A DNA stretch of 64,000 nt from Ganoderma boninense (Eukaryota; Basidiomycota; Agaricomycetes; Polyporales; Polyporaceae): positions 5,968,134 through 6,032,133 of the forward strand of contig CM035304.1 of NCBI GenBank assembly GCA_002900995.3, in the 5' to 3' direction. Below, piece by piece: positions 44,953 through 58,329 of the stretch (position 1 is the stretch's first letter; each line of letters begins with the position of its first letter). Position numbers and translations under genes: made by a program. The notes under the pieces are model-generated. The model saw only the letters and a program-made list of their open reading frames with translations, was not told the DNA's origin and searched no databases.

Positions 44953-47136
44953 TTAAACTTTAAGGACTGATGCAGTGCAAGAAACCCCTTCTCCCTCCCC
45001 TGCCTGGCCCCCCTCTGGTTCTACAGCTGACGATGCAAGCAAGTCCCCACTAAGGACATCGACACCTATGTAGTAGTACCCACCACCCACAAAGTATAAT
45101 TTGAGGTCCACAGTGAGTTGCTTTGCCCCTGCTGCACTGAACGTGACTATTCTATGGCCAAGTGTGGGCTCCCATGGTGTCCTGTCCGACGAATACACGG
45201 TGGGACAATCCGCCTGGTCGGAGCCCGGGGCGGAGTCGAGCTGAACACAGAATCTCGATATCTTGACCCTCGCCTCGATGGTAAACTCCTCGCCATCATT
45301 CTCGAGCGTGTGCTGAAATTCGACTGAGATGGTGTGGTTGTCGTTGGAGAGTGTGAGCCGGTGCGTGGTCGGGTGGTGCGGATCTGGATAGCGAAGATCA
45401 GCCGAGTATCCGCGGGAGCGCAAGGAGTCTCGGGTCTCCCTCAACAGCAGCAACTTGATCGTGGTGTATGGCTGCAATCGAAGGTGTGAGGAGGCTGGGA
45501 GAGTGACGATGTTGGGATGGGGGATGTAGACCGTCATTGGTCTGGTTTGCTGGTGAAAGCGCTGGACAGTTTCAGGTGACAAGAGGAAGAGGTCGGGGTC
45601 ATTAGGACCATCGAGGAATCCAGGATATACGAAAGCCTTGCTATTGGGTTCTGGTTGTGTTATATAGCACACTCGTCCTAGCAGATGCCCTGGATATTCG
45701 ACATGGTGGCACTGGAGGATGGCTAGGTACCACTGATGCCCCTCTGTAGAGTCATGTTTAAGTTGAATGTCCTTGTATCCTAGCAATGCGTGTCGAAGCA
45801 GGTCTTGAGTGAGAGGGATCATTTGTAGATGAGTGCGAATGCCGTATGGAGTGGGCGTGTAGTCTATGTCAAGGGAGTTGGACGATGGACGCTGGGTGGT
45901 GTCATGTCGGAGAGTATGAATGTTGCTGACGTTGCAGAAGCGCGAAGGATCGTTGGCAAATAACGAGTCATAGCTATTGAATATTCTGTCACATGAAAAA
46001 TGGATGGATGTTGCGGTGTCCATGTGGTCGGGATTCTGAGGAGGTAGGCAAATATCCCTCCACGCAAAGAGGCTTTGATCTGGGACGCGCTGGATGATCT
46101 CCTCCTGCAGCCGTCGGAACGCGTGGTTGCCCTCTCCGTAAAGGGTTGACATGTTGATTCCAAAGAGACCCAGCAGCGAGTATGCCTGGTCTTCTATCCT
46201 CGTCGTCTCACGCTCTGCCGCCCACGAGAGCCGTTGAGCAATGCTGAACGCATCTAGTGGTTCTAGATGCAACAGGGCCTTCTCGTCAATCTTGGTAACG
46301 CTCTTCACGAGGTCGACGAGAGTGTGCTTCGAGCCGATCGGAGACCAGTCCTGGGAGAGGAACTCGACCTCGAGCGGCGCAATGAGCTCCTGGAGTGTCC
46401 ATCCACGATGAAACCATCGGCTCTTGCAGAACGTGGAGGCTTCAGGGTGATTGTTCTCTCCTGGAGGAACGTCGGCGAGGTACGCATAGCACACCTTTGC
46501 GAGGTTGTACCACTTGTACATGGAGTTGATGGCCTCGGAAAGCTCGGAGCTACTGGATTTGTCAATGCAACAAGAGTCGATCCAGATGTAGCGGTATCCC
46601 TCCTCGCGCGCGACGCGGCATGCCTCCCGGATCTTTGGAGACAGCTCGGGGTCATCCCAGATGGACTGCAGTGATGATGTGGAAGGGGGAGGGGCGTGAA
46701 CTGGGACATCGGAAGGATCGCTAGGGGAGGGAGCAATGGCAGGGGTGAGGCCGAAGGTCTCGGCGACCAAACGCAACAAGGCTTCCACTTCAGACTTGGT
46801 GAGACGTCCAAGGGCTGTCGGAAGGGCTGTCGCGATTGAATGAGATCACCTCGACAGCTGCGCAGAGTACTGCAATTCACCTCGGACAAGTTTAGGAAAA
46901 GCATCGCCATCTATGTCGGCAATGTTGGCGCAGCCGTGTTGAGTCTGAGGCTCTAACGAAGGTCGATAGCGCTTTTGAATCTTCCTCAGCTCCTCATACG
47001 TCTGCTCGCCGTTATGGTCCCAGGTGTGCGAGAGCATAGCATACACCGGTCGCTGCAGATCTCCATACTCATCGCGATTGAGGCCCTCGGGGTCGATCTC
47101 GACAAACTGGCCAGTTTCGGTGTCGATAACGCGCAT
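44953..47136 (-). CDS. HET-domain protein 3
   Basis: 709 residues from exons 46881-47136 and 44953-46826. HET domain: YAMLSHTWD, GEQTYEEL, GYRYIWIDSCCIDK, AINSMYKWY, YAYLADV, RGWTLQELIAP, SLLGLFGINMSTLYGEGN. C-terminal domain as in HET 2 (YTPTPYGIRTH, GHLLGRVCYIT, MTVYIPHPN, RGYSADL). The intron after LVRG is at the same place and phase as in HET 2 and 4. A 5'-UTR intron (47162-47217) has the same gtacgt donor context as HET 4. The upstream region to about 47325 is alignable with that of HET 4, so these two are the most recent duplicates. It lies in tandem with HET 2 in the same direction. Confidence 0.92.
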
Positions 47137-47149
47137 TGGAGTCGTGAAT

Positions 47150-47325
47150 GATCTCGGTTGGCTGACAGTCGCCCATCAATACGAAATAAGCAATATGCAT
47201 TCCAATGTAACACGTACCGCTGGACAAAGATTGCAGAGTCGTGTTTTCCGAGCGAGACAGGACAACCAGTGGCGTACGCGGGGATAATGGCGGGAGGCAA
47301 GGTCAGTGCTCCCCAGGCAGGAGGC
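47150..47325 (-). promoter_or_regulatory. Conserved leader/promoter of HET 3
   Basis: Contains the 5'-UTR intron 47162-47217 and then sequence nearly the same as upstream of HET 4: ccgctgg next to the donor, gagcgag-caggac, and gggaggcaaggtc-gtgctccccaggcagga near the distal end. Such conservation outside coding sequence means either very recent duplication or selection on the promoter. Confidence 0.6.
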
Positions 47326-48669
47326 TCACACAGACGCCATGCATTTCCCATGCCCCATGCATGGCTGTGGTCCATTCGGGCTTTCGTAGAAAACATGGGC
47401 GTCACCAGCAGCCACATGTCTGATCGCATTGTTTGAGCGTCTCACTCAACACCGTCTTCGATCGCTCACACTGCGAATGTAAACAACAATGATAGCACTA
47501 GAACCCGTTCGATAACAACGTGTTTTCCTACGCCGTCTCAACGATCACGCTCACATCATCCAAGCTACTGCTCGTGCATCCTGGAGTGTCAGGAGGTCGT
47601 TCAAGCTCTCAGCTCACGTGGAAAATGTCACCTTTTGATCCACGACGCGCGACCGGCATCGGACCACATACCTGTACACGAAGAGCTGCGTTACCCTCGC
47701 AACTCCGGTGAGCTCCTCCCTGCAGTCCGGCAAGAGTACCCGCTTGTCCGTGGACGGCGTCCAGCATCCAAGCTCCTGAGCAGCATCTCTATACGCACTC
47801 CACTCGATAGTCGCATCGTGGAAGCATTCGCTCGACACGAAGTCCATCCGCGACCATCGTGGCGGTTAGGATGACGTTCCTCGATTCCGTCGCATAGCAA
47901 GGCCGGTGTAGGTCACGTTGCACATCCTCTCCATGTATCGCGGCAGATTCTAACTGCTGCACTACTTCCTCAGGATACACCAACACGACCGAGTCCGGTC
48001 GCGGTACGAGGCGTTGCGCCAGGCCCGTTCCATTCATCCAGGTCGACCGTCAAGCCCCGATAAACACACACCATCCATCCTTATGCTCGTCCGCAGCGGT
48101 AGACATAGCGCTCGTGTGGTTGTCGTATATCCACGCCTGCTTCCCATCCACCTGCCCGTGCACGCAGCTCAGCCTCCGGACGCGACAAGGTTCGTTTCTC
48201 TAGACATGAGGCGCCAATTGCAGGAGCTTCGACATCTGGGGCAGTACGTACAGAGAGGATGGATTTGTATGGGGCGATGAAGACGGAAGCAAGAGCGGGG
48301 GAAGACGAGAGCTATGATGTAGCGTTCCAGACCACACAAGGTATGCATCAGTGTCCGGGGTGTCCCGACCCGCAATCCTCATTCGCTGACTGTGCCCAGG
48401 TATACCATACAGCCGGATCCTAACCGATGGGGACGCCGACCCGTCGAGTGGTTCCTGCTCCACTTGTATCCGCGTCAAGCAGCGCTCCTCCTCCGGTGGC
48501 GCCCGGCGAGCTTCTTGCGGTCCGGACGGGGTCCGCACCTAGCGCATTCGTTCAAGCTGGTCAACTACGTGCATTGAGCGTGAGCTCGACGCTCGCGGTG
48601 AGGAAGCTCTAGCCAAGGACGAGCACGCTCTCATTCGTCAGCGGCTGGAGGAAAACTCACTGGGAAAAG

Positions 48670-49500
48670 GGGGAAAAGCACGCACTTATCTGCAAGGACG
48701 ACTCGTAGTCGTGACCAGGGCCATCCATGGTTCCGTGCGAGGTCTTTGGCCCAGTCGAGGCGAGACTGTGCGTCTGGAGATCGAGGAACCGGAGCTTATT
48801 CGCCGTCGCTCTCGACACCCGCCAACCCGGAGAGGCTGCCCAGGCTGCCAGCCGACCGAGACGGACGCATACATGCAATCCAGGTTCTGCGTGGTTCTTG
48901 CAGGGATGCAGCACATCGACGAGAAATAAACTCACCAAAATTCAAGCACTCACCGATGCCGGAAATCGCCAGTCGCACGTACGTCCTCCCTCGTCCCCAC
49001 CTCCGCTTTGTCCCGCGTCCTCACCACCTCTCCACCGTGAAGGAGGGTCCCTTCATGTGCCGCTCTCCGTCCACCCACATAGGGACCGCGTTCCTGTCGC
49101 GATGAGTTCCTTCCCATCCAGTCTTCGTGGACCGACCGACTCAGATGGCAACCGTGCAGTCTGCAGTCGGAGGCGATGGGTGAAGGACGGGGACGCCATA
49201 CTTGAGGCTCAAGGACGCGGCAGAGACAGTGTATAAGGGGATGAAAACGCGAAAGTTTGGGCTTCAAAGGTACAGCGACCCCAAATACAACGGCTTCGAG
49301 GTATCTCGGCAGTAGGCTCCAGGCTCCAGCAGCGCGGTGACGATGTCGAGTGGGACAGTCCAGAGCATATGTATGTGAGCTAAGCTTCAGTGCGATTCGA
49401 TGCCGGAACCGACAGAAGCAGGGGCAGGAGATTGACCCACATGAAGACTTCGCGATGAAGTAGCAGCCCAATAAACGAGGAAAGGGAGAAGGTCCGGCAG
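48670..49500. repeat. Dispersed block B, copy 2
   Basis: Same order of marks as copy 1, for example ctgcaaggacgactcgtagtcgt, aagcactcaccgatg, ctcgtccccacctccgcttt, gcagtaggctccag and aaccgacagaagcaggggcagg. Not followed by block A. Confidence 0.6.
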
Positions 49501-51649
49501 TAGATGTGGTGAGGGACGTCGTAGCGCAGATAGGAAATGGGAAAAGGCGTAAAACAGACGCAAGACAGAGCAGACAGAGCAGACTGCAGAGTTTGTCCAG
49601 CCGCGTGCGAGTGCAACGTCAACTGCGAGAGGTGCAAGCCAGTGGTCGGGGGCAGGGAGTCGCCCTTCCCGGCATTGGCCGGAGCTCCTCGGACCCCACG
49701 GTCCATGTTGCGCTGCAGCCGCGATGCCAGGCTGCAGCTAACCCATGCTTGCAGACCATGCCGCCCACCCCTGCCATCCGAGCAATACATCTCGAACCCT
49801 CTGTCCTCCCTTCGGCTCCAGTCTACGTTCCCCAGAAATAGACTTCCTGATACATTGTTTTCCGTCCACATCGGCAGCATTTCCTGCAACCTGCACAGTA
49901 GACTCGAATGCGGCCAGCACCACGATGATGGCAAGGCGAGCTCCATCTCCCAGGCCGTGTGCGCTGCACCCCATCATACGAATTCAATGCCGAACTTCTC
50001 TGCTGTGGTGCCGCCGAGATTCTCCGCTAGGGCTGGGGCCGCGCAAATGCGACCGAAGAGAGCGAGAATCCCTGTGTATTCCCGGGTCTATTCAAATGTA
50101 TCGCGATGAGACAATCCATCTGTTCCCACCCTCCACAAGCGCGATCGCGCGCCGCGCCGCGAGTCGAGCTTCGCGCAGCGTGCATCCGGCTACCCGAGGA
50201 GCCTGCGCGCGGTGCTGAGGAGGATTGGAGCCTGCTCGCCGACGAGGAACCATGACGTTGGCTCGGTAGGGACGCCGCGAGCCTTGCGCCTCCAGCTCGA
50301 CGGCACGCACCGCCCGGCGGACACACCAGCTCAAACACCCAGCTGGCGCAGACAGAGTGCACGAGAATACGAGTCACATGTGGATCCGGCGACAGGGAGG
50401 GACAAAGCAGAGGACAGCGCATACAGAGGTGTCCCAACGTGACCATTAGCACAAGCGCGAGGTTTTCCTCGGTCATTGTTGCCTCAGGCGTAGCGAGGAC
50501 GCATACGGGCCCGACAAGAAGGTTAGGGGGGGCGTGCGAGCCAGGAACCTGGATGCCCGGAGGGAGCTGCAGGTCAACGTCAAGTGCTCGATTGCATCCG
50601 AGGAGAACGGAGGAAGCCCAGAGTGAATGCGGATGTGCGAGGCTAGTATCGGGACTCCGAAGCGGGGCGATCAACAAGGAACAGGGGAGCGTCGTTGAAC
50701 GCGGGTGAAGGGCTAGAGATCAAGATGGTTGCATATAGGACTGCACGACCATGTCCTATCCTATCTGGAGGGAAAGGTGTGGCGCCCTAGCCGGCGATGA
50801 TAAAGAGCACCAGCGGAGGGGAATGAAGCATTCAGCATGTTGAGATAGACGTAAACGACGAGGAGCTGGCGAAGATCTGGGTCAAAGCCGGAAACTTCGT
50901 GGCCTGCTGGATAACTTGTCCAGAGCATCACGTATCACAACCCTGCAACGTACGAAGTCGGGGGAGAGTGGACCGAGACCAAAACCGCACGGGCCCTGTG
51001 GTTGCGGGGGGCTCGAGATCTCCTGAGCGCGGGCGTGGACGACATCGCGGTCGTCTAGACCTAGGTGTGCGTAGACGTCGTCGTACGGGTTGTACAGGTG
51101 CGTTTCTGAGCGGAGGATATGACCCGTGGGCGGGAGCTTGAGGGCTGCAGCGCAGCGGGCGTCGACATGCACTGCAGCGAGTCTCCAGGCGCGGCATCGA
51201 GGCTACGGGGCGAAGCATGTGGGGCGGGCGGATGGGCCGCCGCTGGACGTCGTGCGTGGATGACATTTCACGATGCATGGCACTGGGAGCGGGGGACGGG
51301 AACGCGTTCCCGGTATGCGTTGCGGAACGATGGTGAGTCGATCTGGCAGCACGGAACTGCCTGTGGTCGTTCGGAACGTATGTACTTGCTAGGCAGGAAA
51401 CCGACCTGTCCACGGTCCTGTCCTCCTCGAGGTCGTCCACAGGAACCTACTCTCGCTTCCGATAGCCCAGCTCCTGAATTCTCAACAGCCTGGGACGTCT
51501 CGACCTTACGGGCCTCGGATTTATCAGCTCTTGCTCCACTAGACTGCGCAACGGCCCAGCCAAGTCCCACGGAGTCTCCAGCTGAGCACGAGTACGCCCC
51601 GTTCGTCAGCAATTGGAGGGAGGATGGCGGTGCACAGAGGAGAGGGCAG

Positions 51650-52833
51650 AACACACTTACCTACAAGGATGGCGTCGTAGTCGCTACCAGGGCCGTCCGC
51701 GGCTCTCTCTTTAAGGGAATTGGCTGAACCAAGAAGATTCCATGCATTCGGCGTGCATGGGTAACTGTGCTCGATGCCGCTGGATGAAAATTGGGGAGAT
51801 GCGGCTTCTCAAGGTGACGTCGCCGCTCCAGGTCGTTCCGGCTGCTGGGCGAACTATACGGACATCATGCCTGCGGGATAGGCATGTCAGCACATCGATG
51901 TGAGAGACCAGAGGATGAGCACTCACCACGATGACGACCATGCCCATCGTCAAATCCAACTCCTTCCGTCCCTACCTCCGCTTCTCTCCGAGTCTCCGCC
52001 ATCTCTTCTCTCCACTGCGAGTGACCGCGTCCTCGCCCTCGCCACTTGCAATCGACTCAGGAAACGTCCACGCTTCGGGATGATTCCCTCGCCCCTCGGT
52101 CTTCAAGTTCATAAACTGGTGTCGGCTATGCGGGTCCGCAGTCAGGGGGACGCGAAGACGACGAAAGCCGTTGCGCTCGAGGATCGAGGACAGTGCACGA
52201 GAGGATGAGAAGATTGAGTTTGGGCAGGCAAGGAAGGGCGACCCCGAGTATACTGGGTCGGAGGTATCTTGGCGGTAGGCTCCAGGGCTGCAGTCCAGAG
52301 TTTGCGGCAATGTAACGTCAGTGCCAAGCGGGCAGTCCAGGGCATTGAGGCGTCGGGGTGTCAGCGAGTCCTAAGTACCGGTAGATGCTAGCACCGACAG
52401 AAACAAGGGCAGGCGAGGAGAGTTCGGGGGTGCGGTCATGCCAGCTGGGTTATCGAGCCCGGGCAGAGTATGAGATTGACACTGCAGAAGCCTGAACGGG
52501 ATAGAACGTACCAGTTGCAATCCTGAAAGAAGGAAGATGGGAGTCGCAAGACAGTATGTTGGTAGAGAGCATGGCGTCGATGGCAGTTGCTGAGATCTAA
52601 GAACTCGAGAGCTGAGGACGGTGTTCTTGGAGATGGAATGAATCGAGTCGCAGGGTCATCCAGCCGCGGGGACGGGTGGATGGCATTCGACGCCCGTGCA
52701 CCACACCATGCCCACCGCGCTCGCAAGAATGGCAAAGGGACTTACCCGCTGGAACCAGGGTGAGGCTTGCCCCGGTGCCCAACTGCGCAACGAGACAGGA
52801 CGAGTCGGACGTCGGACTCGGACGCTGTTGACG
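51650..52833. repeat. Dispersed block B, copy 3
   Basis: Matches copy 2 at its start (ctacaaggatggcgtcgtagtcg, accagggcc) and copy 1 at its end (ggtagagagcatgg, gcagttgctgagatct, gggtcatccagccg, ggcattcgac, gcaagaat, cttacc-gctggaa). It is cut at its right end by the 710-bp insertion. Confidence 0.65.
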
Positions 52834-53543
52834 GGCAAATTAGTCATTCCAAGGGTGGGGCCGGGCCGCGAAGCGGCCCAAAAGGTGCCAAGGGTGGCCA
52901 GCGCGCCGAAGGCGCGCTCTCCCTCCTCCTGCCGCCTTCCTCTCCTTCCGACTCCTCCAATCTGGCCTCAAAAATCGTGAAAAATGGGCCAGAAATCGTG
53001 TTTCCTAGCCGCCTTATTCTCCCGGGTCTCGCGGCGGCGCGCGCGCCGCCGCGTCTCCCTGTATAACTCCTTACTACTCCAATGTCAACTTTCAGCTTGC
53101 CATTACAATTCCTCCCGAAGTTCCCCACCAGTTTTCTTCGTTTTAGGCTTGTTTGAAACGGGTAAATGTCGCCTTTTACGCGATGTATGCGCCTTCGGGT
53201 TGTACTTATTCCCTCCTCCCTCAAGTTCAGTTTTTATTGCATTTTTGTACACTTTGCTGCGTTTCTGTGCCTTGAACTTCGCCTCCCGCTCTCTGATAGT
53301 TAGCAAATATATTTGTATACTATAAAACTATCCTTTTCACTCGCAGTGCGGCCTCCAGAAGCCTGGAAACCCGGTGCATCTGCCCTCGAGCCCCGTCGCG
53401 ACCCATTGCGCCCTTTAAGCGCTCATGTTTGGTGGCGGGCTCCTTCCGTATAAGGGCGTAGTAGGGCTAGGGTTTATTTGATCCCTCCGACCAAATTTGG
53501 TCTGGGGGACCAATTTAGTCGTGACCCTTGGCATGGCGGTCCC
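52834..53543. mobile_element. Non-autonomous DNA transposon-like insertion (hAT-like), 710 bp
   Basis: Flanked by an exact 8-bp direct repeat TGTTGACG (52826-52833 and 53544-53551). Imperfect terminal inverted repeats near the ends share CAT(T/G)CCAAGGGT. The left end holds compact GC hairpins (ggccgcgaagcggcc and gcgcgccgaaggcgcgc) and a second ccaagggtgg. No transposase frame. Copy 1 of the B/A duplication at about 43.35-43.40 kb is the empty site: B runs straight into A there. An 8-bp duplication is typical of the hAT superfamily; the ends do not show the usual CAGNG, so the class is tentative. Confidence 0.6.
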
Positions 53544-54880
53544 TGTTGACGCGTCGACGGGTCACGTGTGTCAGCGCTACATTGCGAGCTCAGGCGCAGT
53601 TGGTCTACTGCCCGTTCCTCTCCCCGTGTCCTTCACAGTCCTGGCTCCTGCTCTCCTACTATACACTGCTTTATACCACAGTTCTCATCTGCATTCCCCA
53701 GCACGCATCCCGCTAAAGAGACTGGCGCCCGCAATTCGACACGCCCTGCGCGAGACCTGCTTCTCGCATTTGGATGAAGAGAGAGGTCACGACGGACCTC
53801 CCATCGCCTCAAGCATCGGCTTCGCTGTCGCGCTCGAGCACAATACAGAGTTTCTCGTTCGGCGTACGGATACGGGGTTACCGTATAGCCCCAGCTCGAG
53901 TACGTCCTCGAGAAGGCCCCGCTCTCGGATCATTGCATGATCTCCCCGTCTGTCTGGAATATGCGTAGCTACTAGATGGTGAGTACCGGAACACATCGCT
54001 CCACATATCTCTTTGATTTGCCCATGCGCGATCATGCTTAGAGTAGCCCCATGATGTCTTGTAGCCCAAGTTTCTTCCATCGACGTCCCCCTTCCTGAAA
54101 CTGGACACGTTCCGTCATGCCTGCGATCTCAACTCAAACTTTGGGTCACTGCCGAACAGCGCCCGGACGACCTACTCGATGAAGATCAGGGCTCATATTC
54201 CCCAACATGATACTTTCGTTCTGGAAACGTCGCCATCGTCATCGTGAACGGGATAGGGCGGAGGTGGTCAGACCAACTCAACTCTGGTTGGCGTCGCAGG
54301 CCGGGCTCGAGCTCGAAAGCGCCGTCCTGCTTTACAGCATTCTCTCAGCTCAGGTAAGTACTTGAATGTATTTCCTCGCGCCGCATGTCGACCGAAGCAT
54401 ACCCCACGGTGCGGCGTCGCTGAAGACATTTTTGTTGCATACGTAGAAGGGCACCCGGGTCGTTCGCGAGAAGAGAACCTGTGATTGATCCACACTCTCT
54501 CATCTTGCCCACGAAGTTGGATACGGTTATGGACGCGCTACAGCACTCAGGGGCTATTAGACACGACGCAGGAGACCTATCAGCTACCTAGGTGACGACA
54601 GGGCGAAAGGGCGAACGACCGTGCGACTGCGGAAGACGATCGCGGCTTCCCGGTGCTGGTATGTATGGTGCGGCTTCGTGCATTTCTTACCGTCTGCACT
54701 ATGTGTACTGACTTTTCGGAATAATGACTAGTGCTGGTTGTCTATGACTCGATAGGTGTAGACTAAGGTCTGGGAGCGCCCCCGCGAGGCCAACTTGCGC
54801 ATCGGCCAGGGGTCGAGTTCCTGGGGCTGAGTGTCCCGCTCGTCGGACAAGACAGAACCCGGGACATGAGCAAGCAGACC
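53544..54880. repeat. Dispersed block A, copy 2
   Basis: Resumes after the insertion with tcacgtgtg and gcgcta as in copy 1, then cccgcaattcgacac, gcgcgagacctgc, gagaggtcacgacggacc, gacagggcgaaagggcgaacgacc and ggctgagtgtcccgc. It has many small indels relative to copy 1, so it is not under coding constraint. Confidence 0.65.
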
Positions 54881-57800
54881 GCGGGAGACCTCATCAGCGT
54901 GGTCGGCTCGCTGGCCTCACTCCTTAGATAGCGTCTCCCAGGGACACGTCGTGTATGCTACCACCGGAGCCAGCCGGCGCTCTGTTGCTACGTCCAGCCG
55001 GGACACGCAGGTCGATCATGACAGAGAGCAGGTGGTCGGTTACGTCGGTGAGGAGCCAATGCAGTCCTTCGTACAGATCGCATTCATGGAGCGTCGAGTG
55101 GAAGTCTTCCATGCTTCTGTACCATGCACACACGCTCTTCTTTTCCTACCTGACCCTGGGCTATGCATGTCTTTCCTGGTATTATTTACGCGTCTTTCAA
55201 TTACATACAAAGTTTTTCTCCGCTCTTCGGCTGCTGCGCCACCAGCAGCTCGAGACGTCTGCGATCTCCGCCCCTCCCTGCCCCTCCCCATCTTCCCCCA
55301 ACTCCGATCGCTCGCTTATTGGGAAGGCTGTCGAGTGAATACCATGCACCAGATAACTATTCACTCTCGAGATCATCTTGACGACCGTCAATCGGCTGCG
55401 CACCTCTCCGCCATGGAGGACGAGGGAGTCGCGGACAGACAACCATCGCTACCTGCATGCCAAGGTTCAAAGTACCCGCGCCGTGCTGCACCGTGCGCAC
55501 ACCCCGCCGCGCACCACGAGAGTGGGAGAGCCTCGGGCGAAGGTCCACGCGGTGCCTGCCAACCGGTGGCGCAAATCCCCAGCTTGAAGAAACATCCCAG
55601 TCCTAGCCCCGCTGTCCAGTGCCCACAGCTCCAGCTCCGCTGAGCTCCGAATCGGAGGGACGACAGCGTCTTTGTTTCTGAGTAGCAAGCCAGCTCGCAT
55701 CGGCGATGAGGGGGATGGCGGACCGCTCGTCTCTACCGCGATTCCTTAAGTCAGTGCAGCTAAACACCACGAGCGAGTGCCGCAAGGCTGATCCGGCCTG
55801 AATTGCATACAGGACCCTCGTTCCACGGGAGGAGGCCCAGAATGCACGTCTTGAAGGTCGAACGGCGACGAGTGGGGCATGGGCAGCGCAGCGATGCTGT
55901 CCGGGAAGGATACTCAGCTGCAGGCTGGATACAATGAATACGACTCTAGCCTTTGTCATCCTTGGAACACAGCACCGCTCGAAGGGAGACCGGACCAGCG
56001 ACAACATGATGGCCGGGATGTATGCGAACTGGGCGTCGACCGCGCGCGTGCGGACGTGGAGGGCATGCTGCAGAGGTGTTGGAGAGAGAGGTCTGCGATC
56101 GACTCAGGCCCACGCTTCTAGCCGAGGAGTGGGAGTGTGGAGCTCGACGGACGGGTCGTCTAAATGAGGATTTCAGAGGCCGGAGAAGGGGCATTTTGTG
56201 AGGATCGCGCATGCACGGTATCATGGTATTCCTGTATTCCTGGGGAAAGCGGGCAATGAGCCTCAGAACATCAACATCGTCGGTGAAAACCAACCACGGG
56301 ACGCGCAATACGCACCGTCTCTCGTCTCAGAGAACCTATACGACCCGCCGTCCTACCCTGCCGATGGCTCCTCCCCGCCTTCGTCCCTGCTCGCCTTCAT
56401 CGCCTTCATCTTCTTTTCCTGATCCGCGTCGTCCATCCGCATCATCTGGAGATGGACGGCCAAAGCTGCAGAACCCTGGAGCTTCCTCCACCGCCCGCCC
56501 CGTCGGCATGTCAAACACGCGGTGTTGCCTGCATGAGCAGACACTGACGCTTCAGCCCCCCGACGCAGACGGCGCGGATGACTGCATGCAGATGGAAGCG
56601 AATGAGGGACTGCGGCGAAAATGCAGCTTCGTCGTTGGGATCCGATAACCGCGAAAACGATCGCCGCCGTCGCCGCTGTGGACAGCGCAGGAATTGATGT
56701 TTGGATTGCCTGGTCCCTAGACTGTGATGAGAGAAGGCGCGTCACGTTCTTCCCCAGCTCGATGCAACGCGATCCCATCCGCTTGCGTCATTATATGCTC
56801 AGGGAAAGTTGCGTGCCCTAAGGGGTTTGCCAATTGTAGTCGTCAAAATTCACTTGATACATACGATGAACCTGCGGCAGGACTTACATCGAGCCTAGTC
56901 ACTGCCGTTCAGGAATCTCAATACCAGACATTGTGCCCGAATCCTCGATGATTTCTGTGCGTTCCAGACGGCTATTCTGAGCACTAGAACCCTCAATGTA
57001 GGCTATAATGGAGGATTGGTGCATATATGTGCTTACCTGCAACTGGTGACGTGGACACCGACCACGGCCTCCATACTCGTTAGCGGTCGAGGTTATCGCA
57101 TGCACCAGAATATTTCGGGGCCTGCAGAGTGTCTTAGACGAAGCAAACGGCGCCAGAGGGTGATAGCGACGTTCTCGTGCTTGACAGCTGGGATAACAGT
57201 ACTGACAGGTGAACATACACCGATTGAAAGGACACCCGCGAGCGAGAACGAGATGATTGTCTGTGGCTGGTGCGTGTTGAAGGGTCGAGAAGCCTGGCGG
57301 AGAGCATGTTAGGAGGCATAAGGAAGCAGTATGCCTTCGATGTCGTGTGACACTCACCCTGTTCCTCCTTCACTCGAACGTGCCACGGATACCTCGCACT
57401 CCCACTGTGCGTCTACCAGTGTCTCTGAGGATCTATCCGCACATCGACCGCATATATCGTGATGCCCACTTCGTTCGGATGAGATCCGCTAGCTTTGTTG
57501 TCATCGTTCTGGTCCCAAACAAGAGGAATATCGGCGCAATGGCGGCCATCTACTCCGATCTCAGTGGGGGGCAGCAGCAAGTCGGGACATGAATGCTCAC
57601 GTTACGATTGTCAGCGCCCAACAGCTCGAACGCGGCTGTCGATCTGGTTGCGCCACGGTTAGATGGAAGCAGACGTGGTACTGTCGCCTAGGGCTAAAGT
57701 CGAGGTAGTCGGAACTTGATCTCTTCTCGGGAGTTACACGGCGTAGGGAGCGATGATGACTTGAGCACATGGAAATCGACGGTGTGGCCTTCCTGCCTTG

Positions 57801-58329
57801 CATTTGCAGTGGAGTTGGAGAGGAAGATGGACGATGGGGATGTGGAAGTGAGTGAGGGGATCTAGAGTGGAAGAATTAAGGAGATGGAGAGAGATGGGGA
57901 TGAGGACAGATGAACTCCTACATGACTCGACGATCATGGACACGACAGCCTAGGCGAACCAAAGAGCACCGAGTGGGTCCACTGGGAGGTCCGAGGAGTG
58001 CTTGCAGTCGCGAGCTGCACTGAAGCGGGACAGATCGAGGACATACTCGAGGAAGTGGAAGACCGGCAGGGACTCGTCGAGCAACAGGATCGAGGGTGGC
58101 AAGTGCAGCTGGGGTCCTCGAGGCTGGACGCCCAGTCGTGTTGTCGCTACACATGCGCAAATCGGTCATCCGGAGAGGCTCCCGGGCCCCGGCCCGAACA
58201 GTCCCGGGGCCTGCGAGCCTGTGGCCTGTGGATCCGACTGCCGTGCTGCTTCCCCCGCACCCCGCACACCCGCCTATCCTGTCGAGCTTTCCCAATCTTT
58301 ATTCCTCATTTCTTCCCTGCCAGAATGTT

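Noticed and set aside
53103..53306. Lys-rich minus-strand frame inside the 710-bp insertion
   Set aside because: 68 residues without any transposase or zinc-finger motif; composition follows the AT-rich centre of the element.
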